This document shows, piece by piece, positions 8,738 to 18,015 of a stretch of DNA of 64,000 bases. The first letter of the stretch is position 1. Every line of letters begins with the position of its first letter. The notes under the pieces were generated by a model, which worked only from the letters and a program-made list of their open reading frames with translations, searched no databases and was not told the origin of the DNA. Both the position numbers and the translations under genes were made by a program. Origin of the DNA: Enterobacter soli ATCC BAA-2102 (GTDB lineage: Bacteria; Pseudomonadota; Gammaproteobacteria; Enterobacterales; Enterobacteriaceae); assembly GCF_001654845.1 (NCBI RefSeq), contig NZ_LXES01000026.1, positions 62,001 to 126,000 on the forward strand. The letters are read 5' to 3'.

Positions 8738-10162
8738 ATGAGCACAGAAATCAAAACTCAGGTCGTAGTACTTGGGGCAGGCCCGGCAGGTTACTCCGCA
8801 GCATTCCGCGCCGCGGATTTAGGTCTGGAAACCGTCATCGTAGAACGTTACAGCACCCTCGGCGGTGTTTGTCTGAACGTCGGCTGTATCCCTTCTAAAG
8901 CGCTGCTGCACGTAGCCAAAGTTATCGAAGAAGCCAAAGCTCTGGCTGAACACGGTATCGTCTTCGGCGAGCCGAAAACCGATATCGACAAAATTCGTAC
9001 CTGGAAAGAGAAAGTTATCACTCAGCTGACCGGCGGTCTGGCGGGTATGGCCAAAGGCCGTAAAGTGAAAGTGGTAAACGGTCTGGGTAAATTCACCGGC
9101 GCGAACACCCTGGAAGTGGAAGGCGAAAACGGCAAAACCGTTATCAACTTCGACAACGCGATCATCGCGGCGGGCTCTCGTCCAATCGAACTGCCATTCA
9201 TTCCACATGAAGATCCACGTGTGTGGGACTCCACCGATGCGCTGGAACTGAAAACCGTTCCAAAACGCCTGCTGGTTATGGGTGGCGGTATCATCGGTCT
9301 GGAAATGGGTACTGTGTACCATGCGCTGGGTTCAGATATTGACGTGGTTGAAATGTTCGACCAGGTTATCCCGGCTGCTGATAAAGACATCGTTAAAGTC
9401 TTCACCAAACGCATCAGCAAGAAATTCAACCTGATGCTGGAAACCAAAGTGACTGCCGTTGAAGCGAAAGAAGACGGTATTTACGTTTCCATGGAAGGCA
9501 AAAAAGCCCCTGCGGAACCACAGCGCTATGACGCCGTGCTGGTCGCTATCGGCCGTGTGCCGAACGGTAAAAACCTCGACGCGGGCAAAGCTGGCGTGGA
9601 AGTGGACGACCGTGGCTTCATCCGCGTTGATAAACAGCTGCGCACTAACGTGCCGCACATCTTTGCAATCGGCGATATCGTCGGTCAGCCAATGCTGGCA
9701 CACAAAGGTGTTCACGAAGGCCACGTTGCCGCTGAAGTTATCGCAGGCATGAAACACTACTTCGATCCGAAAGTGATTCCATCTATCGCTTACACCGAGC
9801 CAGAAGTTGCCTGGGTTGGTCTGACTGAGAAAGAAGCGAAAGAGAAAGGCATTAGCTACGAAACCGCCACCTTCCCATGGGCTGCTTCTGGCCGTGCTAT
9901 CGCTTCCGACTGCGCAGACGGTATGACCAAACTGATCTTCGACAAAGAGACTCACCGTGTGATCGGTGGTGCGATTGTCGGTACCAACGGCGGCGAGCTG
10001 CTGGGTGAAATCGGTCTGGCTATCGAAATGGGTTGTGACGCTGAAGATATCGCGCTGACCATCCATGCTCACCCAACTCTGCATGAGTCTGTGGGCCTGG
10101 CAGCAGAAGTGTTTGAAGGTAGCATCACCGACCTGCCAAACGCGAAAGCGAAGAAGAAGTAA
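8738..10162 (+). CDS. lpd: Dihydrolipoyl dehydrogenase (E3)
   Basis: FAD-dependent E3 shared by the pyruvate and 2-oxoglutarate dehydrogenase complexes and the glycine cleavage system; reoxidises dihydrolipoamide with NAD+. At 474 residues it equals E. coli Lpd. Seen: N-terminal FAD motif GAGPAG, redox-active disulfide GGVCLNVGC (Cys45, Cys50), NAD motif GGGIIGLE, second FAD motif FAIGDIV, and the C-terminal catalytic HAHPTLHE. Two ATGs are adjacent (8735, 8738); the second is chosen because GAGG is five bases upstream of it and it gives the E. coli N-terminus. E. coli has cysteine where this protein has Ala25. Confidence 0.98.
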   Translation: MSTEIKTQVVVLGAGPAGYSAAFRAADLGLETVIVERYSTLGGVCLNVGCIPSKALLHVAKVIEEAKALAEHGIVFGEPKTDIDKIRTWKEKVITQLTGGLAGMAKGRKVKVVNGLGKFTGANTLEVEGENGKTVINFDNAIIAAGSRPIELPFIPHEDPRVWDSTDALELKTVPKRLLVMGGGIIGLEMGTVYHALGSDIDVVEMFDQVIPAADKDIVKVFTKRISKKFNLMLETKVTAVEAKEDGIYVSMEGKKAPAEPQRYDAVLVAIGRVPNGKNLDAGKAGVEVDDRGFIRVDKQLRTNVPHIFAIGDIVGQPMLAHKGVHEGHVAAEVIAGMKHYFDPKVIPSIAYTEPEVAWVGLTEKEAKEKGISYETATFPWAASGRAIASDCADGMTKLIFDKETHRVIGGAIVGTNGGELLGEIGLAIEMGCDAEDIALTIHAHPTLHESVGLAAEVFEGSITDLPNAKAKKK

Positions 10163-10179
10163 GTTTCTTCACGATTGCT

Positions 10180-10206
10180 AAACGCCTCTTCGGAGGCGTT
10201 TTTTTT
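10180..10206 (+). terminator. Terminator after lpd
   Basis: Stem AACGCCTC/GAGGCGTT closed by a TTCG tetraloop and followed by an unbroken run of Ts. Strong intrinsic terminator. Confidence 0.93.
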
Positions 10207-10357
10207 GTCTGAAAACTACCCATTCTGGTAGTCATCTTATTGATATTATCGCTAAAAATTTTCTTCGGGCTGCCGATACTTTTTTCACCATTGTGTGGCT
10301 ACTGGCTGCGCTATTTAGGGGTTCTGGACTCTTTATTACACGAAAAAAGGAAAACAC

Positions 10358-11089
10358 ATGTCTTTGAAGAAAGTTGCGGTGATTGGCTTAGTGGCAGCGG
10401 CGATGACGCTGACCGGGTGTGGCGCGATGACCACCGCGGTGAAAAAACGCAATCTGGAAGTGAAAACCCAGATGAGCGAAACCGTCTGGCTGGAGCCATC
10501 AAACGAAAAAACGGTCTACATCCAGGTTAAAAATACCTCTGATAAAGACATGAGCAACCTGCAAACCCTGCTGGCTAACGATCTCGTTGCCAAAGGCTAT
10601 AAGGTGACCAGTTCTCCTGACGGCGCCTACTACTGGGTACAGGCTAACGTTCTGAAAGCGGACAAAATGGATCTGCGTGAATCTCAGGGCTATCTGAAAA
10701 CTGGCTACGAAGGTGCTGCTGTAGGTGCTGCGCTGGGCGCAGGTATCACCGCGTATAACAGCAACTCTTCCGGTGCCGCGCTGGGCGTGGGTCTGGCGGC
10801 TGGTCTGATTGGTATGGCGGCGGATGCCATGGTGGAAGACGTGAACTACACCATGGTGACCGATTTGCAGATCTCTGAGCGTAGCAAAGCAAAAGTCACC
10901 ACTGATAACATCGCGGCGCTGCGTCAGGGAACATCCGGCGTGAAAGTGCAAACCAGCACCGAGCAGGGCGATCGCGCGAAATATCAGACCCGCGTAGTGT
11001 CTAATGCCAACAAAGTTAACCTGAAGTTCGAAGAAGCGAAGCCGGTACTGGAAGCCCAGCTGGCAAAATCAGTCGCAAATATTCTGTAA
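10358..11089 (+). CDS. traT: TraT-like outer membrane lipoprotein (chromosomal)
   Basis: Closely resembles the F-plasmid TraT surface exclusion / complement resistance lipoprotein along the whole 243 residues, including the segments [27 protein letters not shown] and [14 protein letters not shown]. Seen: signal peptide with lipobox LTGC (lipid-bearing Cys21) followed by Gly, which permits outer-membrane sorting; a Gly/Ala-rich hydrophobic middle (about residues 118-155). AAGGA lies six bases before the ATG. No conjugation genes are nearby. Family knowledge: TraT reduces mating between like donors and increases serum resistance. In E. coli K-12 nothing like it lies between lpd and yacH. The surface-exclusion role here is inferred from similarity only. 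Confidence 0.88.
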   Translation: MSLKKVAVIGLVAAAMTLTGCGAMTTAVKKRNLEVKTQMSETVWLEPSNEKTVYIQVKNTSDKDMSNLQTLLANDLVAKGYKVTSSPDGAYYWVQANVLKADKMDLRESQGYLKTGYEGAAVGAALGAGITAYNSNSSGAALGVGLAAGLIGMAADAMVEDVNYTMVTDLQISERSKAKVTTDNIAALRQGTSGVKVQTSTEQGDRAKYQTRVVSNANKVNLKFEEAKPVLEAQLAKSVANIL

Positions 11090-11095
11090 GTTAAA

Positions 11096-11130
11096 AAGCC
11101 GGGTGGCGTCTTCGCCTTACCCGGCCTACA
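11096..11130. repeat. REP-type palindrome between traT and the DUF2950 gene
   Basis: GCCGGGT and ACCCGGC enclose a GC-rich centre; same sequence family as the copies at 21064-21095 and 52221-52252. It sits between two convergent genes and may end transcription from both sides. Confidence 0.8.
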
Positions 11131-11150
11131 AAACCCCTGGCCGCCAGCCG

Positions 11151-11945
11151 TCAGGGGGCAACGGCCTCCCAGGATTTATCCGGGCTGTACGCCGTTAAGG
11201 CTGCGGCTTTTTGCTCAGAATCCTTGCCCAGATCGCTCTGATAAACAGTATCATCCTGATTAATCATAAAGCTCATCACACCCGTTTGTCCGTAGCTGAC
11301 AGGCCAGGCAACCATCGCAAAACCATGGTTTTTATCGGGCAAAATACGGAAGCGATATCCGTGATAGCCCGCGCCGGGCTCTGACGGGCTGAATGCCGGG
11401 CCAAGCGGGCTGGGTGCTTCTCCAGGTGTAATAGGCCAGTACAGGCCATCTTTTTTCCCTTTTGAACTGACAATTTTCTGCGCGTACGTCTGGTTCATCT
11501 CGTAATAACTTTGCTGCGCGTCCACGTAAGCGTGGAGAGCTTCTATCGCGGCGAGTTCATTACGGCCAATTTCACGGGTCAGGATCTCTTCGGACGCTTC
11601 CTTGATATCAAACTGCCAGCCGTTTGCGGTCTTAATAACCGGGATCGGAAGCTGCCAGTCGTTATCACCCACCACCAGATGTGCGATATCACCCTTAGTC
11701 ACGGTGTTATGCCGGACTTTCCAGTCCCGCAGGAAGCGATCAACGGCGTCAGGATCGACCCCTTCAGGCGGCAGGAAATCGCGCCAGTTTTCCCCGAGCA
11801 GTTTGCCCATTGCACCTTCATTTTGCTCGCTGATCGCATTTACCAGCGCGTCGGTCGCTTTGTCCGGAGTGTCGAAATGTTGTTGCGCCTGTGCGATGGC
11901 CGACACCATGAGCAACACCATCCCGCTGAGTAATTTAATGTTCAT
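11151..11945 (-). CDS. DUF2950 family exported protein
   Basis: Function unknown. 264 residues with a clear signal peptide (cleavage after Ala20, SAIAQA) and therefore probably periplasmic. Resembles the DUF2950 family: an N-terminal helical part (FDTPDKATDALVNAIS) and a C-terminal part with the aromatic/Gly segment KNHGFAMVAWPVSYGQTGVM. The start is the ATG at 11943-11945, with AAGGGAG five bases upstream; the longer upstream frame overlaps yacH and lacks a ribosome site. Only ten bases separate it from the yacH stop, so the two form one operon. E. coli K-12 has yacH but not this partner at the locus. Confidence 0.82.
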   Translation of the reverse strand: MNIKLLSGMVLLMVSAIAQAQQHFDTPDKATDALVNAISEQNEGAMGKLLGENWRDFLPPEGVDPDAVDRFLRDWKVRHNTVTKGDIAHLVVGDNDWQLPIPVIKTANGWQFDIKEASEEILTREIGRNELAAIEALHAYVDAQQSYYEMNQTYAQKIVSSKGKKDGLYWPITPGEAPSPLGPAFSPSEPGAGYHGYRFRILPDKNHGFAMVAWPVSYGQTGVMSFMINQDDTVYQSDLGKDSEQKAAALTAYSPDKSWEAVAP

Positions 11946-11955
11946 GTCGGCTCCC

Positions 11956-13548
11956 TTAACGATGACGGATTTCACGGCGTTCAGGCCGTGCGCCAGAGAC
12001 TTGTCGCTGCGGCTGATTACGCGAGGCAACCTGACGGCTCTGCGCGCCACGCTGCTGCTGAGCTTGCCAGTTCGCGGAGCGGCTATCGTTACCACTCAGG
12101 GCATTAGCGCGCGGCTGGCTTGTGCGCTGCTGAGTATTTCGTTGCTGCACATTACGCTGCTGTGCCGTTTGCGATACCCGCTGTTCCTGTCTTTGCGTCG
12201 TCGCTTTACGATTTTCTCGCTGCTGAGTGTTGGCCTGTTTCGCGGTTTGCGTTTTGTTGGTGTCGTAGCCCCGATAGTTATTACGCTGAGAAATCTGCTT
12301 CAGCTGCTGATTCGACGCCTGACGCTGGGCATCTTTTGTGTCGGTGCGTGCCGTTTGTGGGAAGGTTTTCCCGGTCGATTTTTCCATCTGCGCCATTGCT
12401 GCCTGACGCTGGTTATCACGATTAACCGGTTTTTGCTGGGTCGCGCTCAGCCCCGTTGCCGTGTTGGTGGAGTGGAAGCGGTTATTCAGCTGACTATTTG
12501 GGTACGGCACCCCTTCACGATAAGCCGGGTTATGCTGCCAGGTACGGTTAGCATCCGTCAGACGCTGGCCGCTGATTTTATTGAAGTTATCGACGTTAAT
12601 ATTGATGTTGTTATCACCGTTACGGTTGTAGCCGCCATGGTGATCCCAGTCATCATCATGATGATGATCCCAATCGTCATCGTCCCAGTCGATGCTACTG
12701 AAGATGGCATAGGTGGTTGCCACGCCCAGGCTGAAACCTAAGCCGTTCACGAAACTGTTGCCGAATTGCTCGCCGGTGGTTGGCGGGAGATAGGTTGGCG
12801 GATAGGCGGTGTTTGGCCAGGTGCCGTAAACCGTATTCGGGTTATAGGTAGGAACATACACCACCTGCGGATCGGCGGATTCAATCTTGATCACCGTTGG
12901 GCTTGTGGTGGTAGTGGTCGTGGTTGTCGACTCGCTGGTGACGGTTTTCGCCGGGGCAGGTTTTGTCTCGGTGGTAACCGTCTGCTGTGGTGTCGATTTT
13001 AATGCACCGGTTTGCTGAGCCAGCAAACGCAGACGCTGTACGGAGTCCATCACGTCTTTCGGCTGTGCGAGGAAGGCATCGCCCAGGCTTTGCACCCACG
13101 GCGGGTTTTCACCCATCAGCGACATGAGCTGAGGAAACGCCACCAGAGATTTCACGCTGGGATCCCAGGGTTGGCTTGCCACGGCCTGAATGGCAGCATC
13201 ACCCTGCATTTTGGGGTTGTCCTTCGACCATTGCGCAGCCTGGATAACATTCGCAGGGTAGGTTGATGCCATCAATATTTGCGACAACAGGGCATCAGGA
13301 TAAAGCGCAATAGGCGCTACCCACTGATCGATTTGCGCGGCACTGTAGGTTGGCGGTGCGACAGGTGCAGTTTGCACGGCTGGCTCTGGTGTGGCAGCAG
13401 GAGCGGGTGTGACCGGTTGCTGAGTGACGGGGGCCGGGGTGACAGGGGTTTCCGTTGCACGGCTTTTGACGAACATCACGCCAGACGCGGCAAACAGCCC
13501 GGCACTGCATAAAAGGACAAGCAGATGTGGCTTAAAGGGCAACTTCAT
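11956..13548 (-). CDS. yacH: DUF3300 family envelope protein YacH
   Basis: Function unknown; orthologue of E. coli yacH, which occupies the same place between lpd and acnB. 530 residues. Seen in order: an N-terminal hydrophobic signal/anchor (about 7-25), a Pro/Thr-rich linker, the DUF3300 domain (about 60-180, with IALYPDALLSQILMAST), a Thr run, a YVPTYNPNTVYG segment, an Asp/Trp/His-rich stretch (DWDDDDWDHHHDDDWDHH, possibly metal-binding), an Asn/Ile-rich strand, and a long Gln/Arg-rich low-complexity tail. The ATG at 13546-13548 with GGAG seven bases upstream is preferred over a TTG 21 bases further out. Shorter than the E. coli protein. Confidence 0.88.
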   Translation of the reverse strand: MKLPFKPHLLVLLCSAGLFAASGVMFVKSRATETPVTPAPVTQQPVTPAPAATPEPAVQTAPVAPPTYSAAQIDQWVAPIALYPDALLSQILMASTYPANVIQAAQWSKDNPKMQGDAAIQAVASQPWDPSVKSLVAFPQLMSLMGENPPWVQSLGDAFLAQPKDVMDSVQRLRLLAQQTGALKSTPQQTVTTETKPAPAKTVTSESTTTTTTTTSPTVIKIESADPQVVYVPTYNPNTVYGTWPNTAYPPTYLPPTTGEQFGNSFVNGLGFSLGVATTYAIFSSIDWDDDDWDHHHDDDWDHHGGYNRNGDNNININVDNFNKISGQRLTDANRTWQHNPAYREGVPYPNSQLNNRFHSTNTATGLSATQQKPVNRDNQRQAAMAQMEKSTGKTFPQTARTDTKDAQRQASNQQLKQISQRNNYRGYDTNKTQTAKQANTQQRENRKATTQRQEQRVSQTAQQRNVQQRNTQQRTSQPRANALSGNDSRSANWQAQQQRGAQSRQVASRNQPQRQVSGARPERREIRHR

Positions 13549-13699
13549 AAAATGACTCCAACGAGACAAGCGCTGTGCCGTGAGGCGTTTCTGTTGCCGC
13601 GAGTATTATTCACCCGTGTCTTACAGTTTTGACTTTTATTGGGAAACCACCCGGAGTGTCCGGATAAAGAGTGTGAGCATTTATTACACAATTATATCT

Positions 13700-13807
13700 T
13701 AAGGTTGAAAAGCCGCTGGGATATGCAGAATGGCTTGCTGTAAATCTGCCAGCCCGGTGTGCTACCACCGCAAGGCAACAAATTAACTGCTTTAAGGCGG
13801 TTTTTTT
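13700..13807 (+). ncRNA. Candidate small RNA upstream of acnB
   Basis: A plus-strand intrinsic terminator lies here although the only upstream gene, yacH, runs the other way, so something must be transcribed rightwards between 13570 and 13760. A -10-like TATATC (13693-13698) would start an RNA of about 105 bases containing GCAGA/TCTGC and GGCT/AGCC pairings before the terminator. The -35 is poor. The predicted acnB promoter lies downstream of the terminator, so attenuation of acnB from that promoter is not the explanation. I do not recognise the sequence. Confidence 0.35.
13767..13807 (+). terminator. Strong terminator with no obvious upstream gene
   Basis: ACCGC-AAGGCA pairs with TGCTTT and GCGGT (three-base bulge AAG) around a ten-base loop, and an unbroken run of Ts follows. 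Confidence 0.75.
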
Positions 13808-13890
13808 GTGCCCAAAATTCGAATCACCTCCCCGCTATACCATCCTTAACGATTCAGCAAATTTTTTAATGTTGCTTTTTTGTAAACGGA

Positions 13891-13919
13891 TTAACACTGT
13901 GCAGAAATCCTGCTATGCT
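13891..13919 (+). promoter_or_regulatory. acnB promoter
   Basis: TTAACA (13891-13896), 17-base spacer, TATGCT (13914-13919) with an extended TGC just before it. Start predicted near 13926, leaving a leader of about 113 bases. Confidence 0.65.
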
Positions 13920-14038
13920 GCCCGACGCGGTATCGGGCATTTACCCTACAAACTGCTGTCTCACAGGAGCGTGAAGAGATTCGCCCACATACACACTGTG
14001 TATGCCGCAATATGACAATGAGAGCGAGGAGAACCGTC

Positions 14039-16636
14039 GTGCTAGAAGAATACCGTAAGCACGTAGCAGAACGTGCCGCCGAGGGAATTGTACCCAAACC
14101 TTTAGATGCAACCCAAATGGCCGCGCTCGTCGAGCTGCTGAAGAATCCGCCTAAGGGCGAAGAAGAATTCCTGTTAGATCTGTTGATCAACCGCGTACCG
14201 CCTGGCGTAGATGAAGCTGCCTACGTAAAAGCCGGATTCCTTGCTGCCATTGCCAAAGGCGAAGCAACCTCCCCACTGGTGACTCCTGAAAAAGCCATTG
14301 AACTGCTCGGCACCATGCAGGGTGGCTACAACATTCATCCGCTGATTGACGCGCTGGATAACGAAAAGCTGGCTCCAATTGCCGCCAAAGCGCTCTCTTC
14401 AACGCTGCTGATGTTCGATAACTTCTACGATGTGGAAGAAAAGGCCAAAGCGGGCAACGAATACGCGAAGCAGGTTATGCAGTCCTGGGCTGATGCCGAA
14501 TGGTTCCTGAACCGTCCTGCACTGGCTGAAAAAATTACCGTCACTGTGTTTAAAGTGACCGGTGAAACCAACACCGATGACCTCTCTCCGGCTCCGGATG
14601 CGTGGTCCCGCCCTGACATCCCTCTGCACGCGCTGGCGATGCTGAAAAACGCCCGTGAAGGTATCGAGCCGGATCAACCTGGCGTGGTTGGCCCAATCAA
14701 GCAGATTGAAGCCCTTCAGAAGAAAGGTTTCCCGCTGGCCTACGTGGGCGACGTTGTGGGTACCGGTTCTTCCCGTAAATCTGCAACCAACTCCGTGCTG
14801 TGGTTCATGGGCGATGATATCCCTCATGTGCCGAACAAACGCGGTGGCGGCCTGTGCCTGGGCGGCAAAATTGCCCCTATCTTCTTCAACACCATGGAAG
14901 ATGCTGGCGCACTGCCAATTGAAGTGGACGTGAACAACCTGAACATGGGTGACGTGATTGACGTTTATCCGTTCAAAGGTGAAGTGCGTAACCACGAAAC
15001 CAACGAGCTGCTGGCAAGCTTTGAGCTGAAAACCGATGTTCTGGTCGACGAAGTCCGCGCTGGTGGCCGTATTCCGCTGATCATTGGCCGTGGCCTGACC
15101 ACCAAAGCGCGTGAAGCGCTGGGTCTGCCGCACTCCGACGTATTCCGTCAGGCGAAAGACGTGGCGGAAAGCAACCGTGGTTTCTCTCTGGCACAGAAGA
15201 TGGTTGGCCGCGCGTGCGGCGTAACCGGCATTCGCCCGGGTGCGTACTGCGAGCCGAAGATGACTTCCGTAGGCTCTCAGGATACCACTGGCCCAATGAC
15301 CCGTGACGAACTGAAAGACCTGGCGTGCCTGGGCTTCTCTTCTGACCTGGTGATGCAGTCCTTCTGTCACACTGCGGCCTATCCGAAGCCGGTTGACGTA
15401 ACCACACACCACACGCTGCCAGACTTCATCATGAACCGCGGCGGTGTGTCCCTGCGTCCGGGTGATGGCGTTATTCACTCCTGGCTGAACCGTATGCTGC
15501 TGCCAGATACCGTGGGTACCGGTGGTGATTCTCATACCCGTTTCCCGATTGGTATCTCCTTCCCGGCGGGCTCTGGTCTGGTGGCGTTTGCTGCTGCGAC
15601 CGGGGTGATGCCGCTGGATATGCCGGAATCCGTTCTGGTGCGCTTCAAAGGCAAAATGCAGCCGGGTATCACCCTGCGCGACCTGGTTCACGCCATCCCG
15701 CTGTATGCTATCAAACAAGGCCTGCTGACCGTTGAGAAGAAAGGTAAGAAAAACATCTTCTCTGGTCGCATCCTGGAAATTGAAGGTCTGCCGGACCTGA
15801 AAGTAGAACAGGCGTTCGAACTGACTGATGCCTCCGCTGAGCGTTCCGCTGCGGGCTGTACCATCAAGCTGAATCAGGCGCCAATCGAAGAGTACCTGAC
15901 CTCTAACATCGTACTGCTGAAGTGGATGATCGCAGAAGGTTACGGCGATCGTCGTACGCTGGAACGTCGTGTTCAGGGTATGGAGAAATGGCTGGCGGAT
16001 CCGCAGCTGCTGGAAGCCGATGCTGATGCAGAATATGCGGCAGTGATCGACATCGATCTGGCGGATATCAAAGAGCCAATCCTGTGTGCACCAAACGATC
16101 CGGACGATGCTCGTCTGCTCTCTGACGTTCAGGGTGATAAGATCGACGAAGTGTTCATCGGTTCTTGTATGACCAACATCGGTCACTTCCGTGCTGCCGG
16201 TAAGCTGCTGGATACCCATAAAGGCCAGCTGCCAACCCGTCTGTGGGTGGCTCCGCCAACCCGTATGGATGCCGCTCAGCTGACTGAAGAAGGTTACTAC
16301 AGCGTGTTCGGTAAGAGCGGTGCGCGTATCGAAATCCCTGGCTGTTCCCTGTGTATGGGTAACCAGGCGCGTGTAGCAGACGGTGCGACGGTAGTCTCTA
16401 CCTCTACCCGTAACTTCCCGAACCGCCTGGGGACTGGCGCTAACGTTTATCTGGCCTCTGCGGAGCTGGCGGCGGTTGCCGCGCTGATTGGCAAACTGCC
16501 AACCCCGGAAGAGTACCAGACTTATATTGCTCAGGTTGATAAGACTGCGGTGGATACCTATCGCTATCTGAACTTCGACCAGCTGTCTCAGTACACCGAG
16601 AAAGCTGACGGCGTTATCTTCCAGACGGCAGTATAA
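14039..16636 (+). CDS. acnB: Aconitate hydratase B
   Basis: [4Fe-4S] enzyme of the TCA cycle that interconverts citrate and isocitrate; also dehydrates 2-methylisocitrate. At 865 residues it equals E. coli AcnB, with the HEAT-like domain first, then the swivel domain and the catalytic domains. Seen: cluster cysteines Cys710 (GSCMTN), Cys769 and Cys772 (CSLCMGN). The start is GTG at 14039 with AGGAGA upstream, giving the E. coli N-terminus; an ATG further out adds residues not found in the family. Preceded by a good promoter and ended by a terminator. In E. coli the apo-protein binds mRNA when iron is low. Confidence 0.98.
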   Translation: MLEEYRKHVAERAAEGIVPKPLDATQMAALVELLKNPPKGEEEFLLDLLINRVPPGVDEAAYVKAGFLAAIAKGEATSPLVTPEKAIELLGTMQGGYNIHPLIDALDNEKLAPIAAKALSSTLLMFDNFYDVEEKAKAGNEYAKQVMQSWADAEWFLNRPALAEKITVTVFKVTGETNTDDLSPAPDAWSRPDIPLHALAMLKNAREGIEPDQPGVVGPIKQIEALQKKGFPLAYVGDVVGTGSSRKSATNSVLWFMGDDIPHVPNKRGGGLCLGGKIAPIFFNTMEDAGALPIEVDVNNLNMGDVIDVYPFKGEVRNHETNELLASFELKTDVLVDEVRAGGRIPLIIGRGLTTKAREALGLPHSDVFRQAKDVAESNRGFSLAQKMVGRACGVTGIRPGAYCEPKMTSVGSQDTTGPMTRDELKDLACLGFSSDLVMQSFCHTAAYPKPVDVTTHHTLPDFIMNRGGVSLRPGDGVIHSWLNRMLLPDTVGTGGDSHTRFPIGISFPAGSGLVAFAAATGVMPLDMPESVLVRFKGKMQPGITLRDLVHAIPLYAIKQGLLTVEKKGKKNIFSGRILEIEGLPDLKVEQAFELTDASAERSAAGCTIKLNQAPIEEYLTSNIVLLKWMIAEGYGDRRTLERRVQGMEKWLADPQLLEADADAEYAAVIDIDLADIKEPILCAPNDPDDARLLSDVQGDKIDEVFIGSCMTNIGHFRAAGKLLDTHKGQLPTRLWVAPPTRMDAAQLTEEGYYSVFGKSGARIEIPGCSLCMGNQARVADGATVVSTSTRNFPNRLGTGANVYLASAELAAVAALIGKLPTPEEYQTYIAQVDKTAVDTYRYLNFDQLSQYTEKADGVIFQTAV

Positions 16637-16641
16637 ACAGC

Positions 16642-16667
16642 AAAACCGTCTCTACGAGACGGTTTTT
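16642..16667 (+). terminator. Terminator after acnB
   Basis: AAAACCGTCTC and GAGACGGTTTTT pair around a three-base loop, five bases after the acnB stop. Confidence 0.93.
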
Positions 16668-16677
16668 AGTGTTTGCA

Positions 16678-16720
16678 CCCTCTCCCACGGGAGAGGGACG
16701 GGGTGAGGGCATCAGGCCGC
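16678..16720 (-). repeat. Dispersed palindromic repeat, copy 1
   Basis: CCCTCTCCC/GGGAGAGGG hairpin followed by the reverse complement of GCGGCCTGATGCCCTCACC. One of six copies in this window; lies between acnB and yacL. Confidence 0.85.
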
Positions 16721-16826
16721 AGGGTCTTGCTCTCACCTTTTTATTTTCATTCCTCCCACCTCTCACGCTTTTTTTCTTCCTCGCTGCTGCGATAATTACC
16801 TTAATGGCTTTGCAGAGGAAAACACT

Positions 16827-17189
16827 ATGGATTACGAATTTCTGCGCGACATCACCGGAGTGGTGAAAGTGCGTATGTCGATGGGCCACGAAGCCGTAGG
16901 ACACTGGTTTAACGAAGAGGTGAAAGAGAATCTCGCGCTTCTTGATGAAGTTGAACAGGCGGCAAATACGGTGAAAGGCAGTGAGCGCTCCTGGCAACGC
17001 GCCGGGCATGAATACACGCTGTGGATGGACGGTGAAGAGGTTATGGTCCGTGCCAACCAGCTTGAATTCTCGGGTGACGAGATGGAAGAGGGGATGAGCT
17101 ACTATGATGAAGAGAGTCTGTCGCTGTGCGGCGTTGAAGACTTCCTGAAGGTGGTGGCGGCATACCGCGAGTTCATGAAACAGAAATAG
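16827..17189 (+). CDS. yacL: UPF0231 family protein YacL
   Basis: Uncharacterised small acidic protein conserved in enterobacteria at this position; 120 residues, same length as E. coli YacL. No signal peptide or membrane segment, so cytosolic. Begins [21 protein letters not shown] and ends in a helical acidic part ([17 protein letters not shown]). AGAGGAAAA lies upstream of the ATG. Convergent with speD. No function is assigned. Confidence 0.93.
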   Translation: MDYEFLRDITGVVKVRMSMGHEAVGHWFNEEVKENLALLDEVEQAANTVKGSERSWQRAGHEYTLWMDGEEVMVRANQLEFSGDEMEEGMSYYDEESLSLCGVEDFLKVVAAYREFMKQK

Positions 17190-17220
17190 CACACCGGAGC
17201 GTCCTTGCTCCTTGCGTCTC

Positions 17221-18015
17221 TTACATGGCCGGAATGTTACGGCCATAGTAGATTTCGCGCATCTCTTTCCAGATAAGGTCGGTGATGGCCTTACGCTCTT
17301 CGTCGCTCAGGTCTTCCGGTTTGGTGTGGAACATGTAGTGCTTAAGGTCAAACTCCTTAAGCAACATTTTGGTATGGAAGATATTTTCCTGGTACACATT
17401 CACGTCCACCATGTCATACAGCGCTTTCATGTCCTCGGACATAAAGTTCTGAATGGAATTGATCTCGTGGTCGATAAAGTGCTTCATGCCATTGATATCA
17501 CGGGTAAAACCTCGTACGCGATAGTCAATGGTCACGATATCGGATTCCAGTTGATGGATTAAGTAGTTCAGCGCATTCAGCGGTGAAATCACACCGCAGG
17601 TCGACACTTCGATATCGGCGCGGAAGGTACACAGCCCGCCTTCAGGATGGCTTTCCGGGTAGGTGTGCACGCAGATGTGGCTTTTATCGAGGTGAGCCAC
17701 CACCACCTCTGGCAGCGGGCCAGGGTGTTCGGTTTTGTCTATAAGCTGCGGGTCGACCGGCTCTTCGCTGACCAGGATAGTCACGCTCGCACCCTGAGGG
17801 TCGTAATCCTGGCGTGCAATATTCAGGATATTCGCGCCAATGATAGAGCAGGTTTCTGACAGGATCTCCGTCAGACGATTGGCGTTGTAGAGTTCATCAA
17901 TATAGGCGATATACCCATCACGCTCTTCTGCTGTTTTGGCATAGCAGATATCGTAAATACAAAAACTCAGGCTTTTTGTCAGGTTGTTAAAGCCATGCAG
18001 TTTAAGCTTTTTCAA
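17221..18015 (-). CDS. speD: S-adenosylmethionine decarboxylase proenzyme
   Basis: Makes decarboxylated AdoMet, the aminopropyl donor for spermidine. The chain cleaves itself to create a pyruvoyl cofactor at Ser112 ([13 protein letters not shown]), which is present. At 264 residues it matches E. coli SpeD. The start is TTG at 18013-18015, as in E. coli, placed immediately after the speE TAA stop with no spacer; the ribosome site therefore lies inside the end of speE (GGGGGTG). Second gene of the speE-speD operon, so both enzymes of spermidine synthesis are co-expressed and probably translationally coupled. Confidence 0.97.
   Translation of the reverse strand: MKKLKLHGFNNLTKSLSFCIYDICYAKTAEERDGYIAYIDELYNANRLTEILSETCSIIGANILNIARQDYDPQGASVTILVSEEPVDPQLIDKTEHPGPLPEVVVAHLDKSHICVHTYPESHPEGGLCTFRADIEVSTCGVISPLNALNYLIHQLESDIVTIDYRVRGFTRDINGMKHFIDHEINSIQNFMSEDMKALYDMVDVNVYQENIFHTKMLLKEFDLKHYMFHTKPEDLSDEERKAITDLIWKEMREIYYGRNIPAM

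Larger units (their letters stand above)
13549..14038. other. yacH-acnB intergenic region
   Basis: A 490-base gap between divergent genes. It holds a candidate small RNA ending in a strong plus-strand terminator (13767-13807), the acnB promoter (13891-13919) and a long acnB leader. No open frame here looks like a gene. Confidence 0.7.

Noticed and set aside
11602..12741. 379-codon hydrophobic open frame opposite yacH and the DUF2950 gene
   Set aside because: Looks membrane-like only because it is the complement of Gln/Arg-rich repeats; it spans two real genes and has no ribosome site.
14399..16219. 606-codon open frame opposite acnB
   Set aside because: Antisense shadow caused by strong codon bias in acnB; no recognisable domains.
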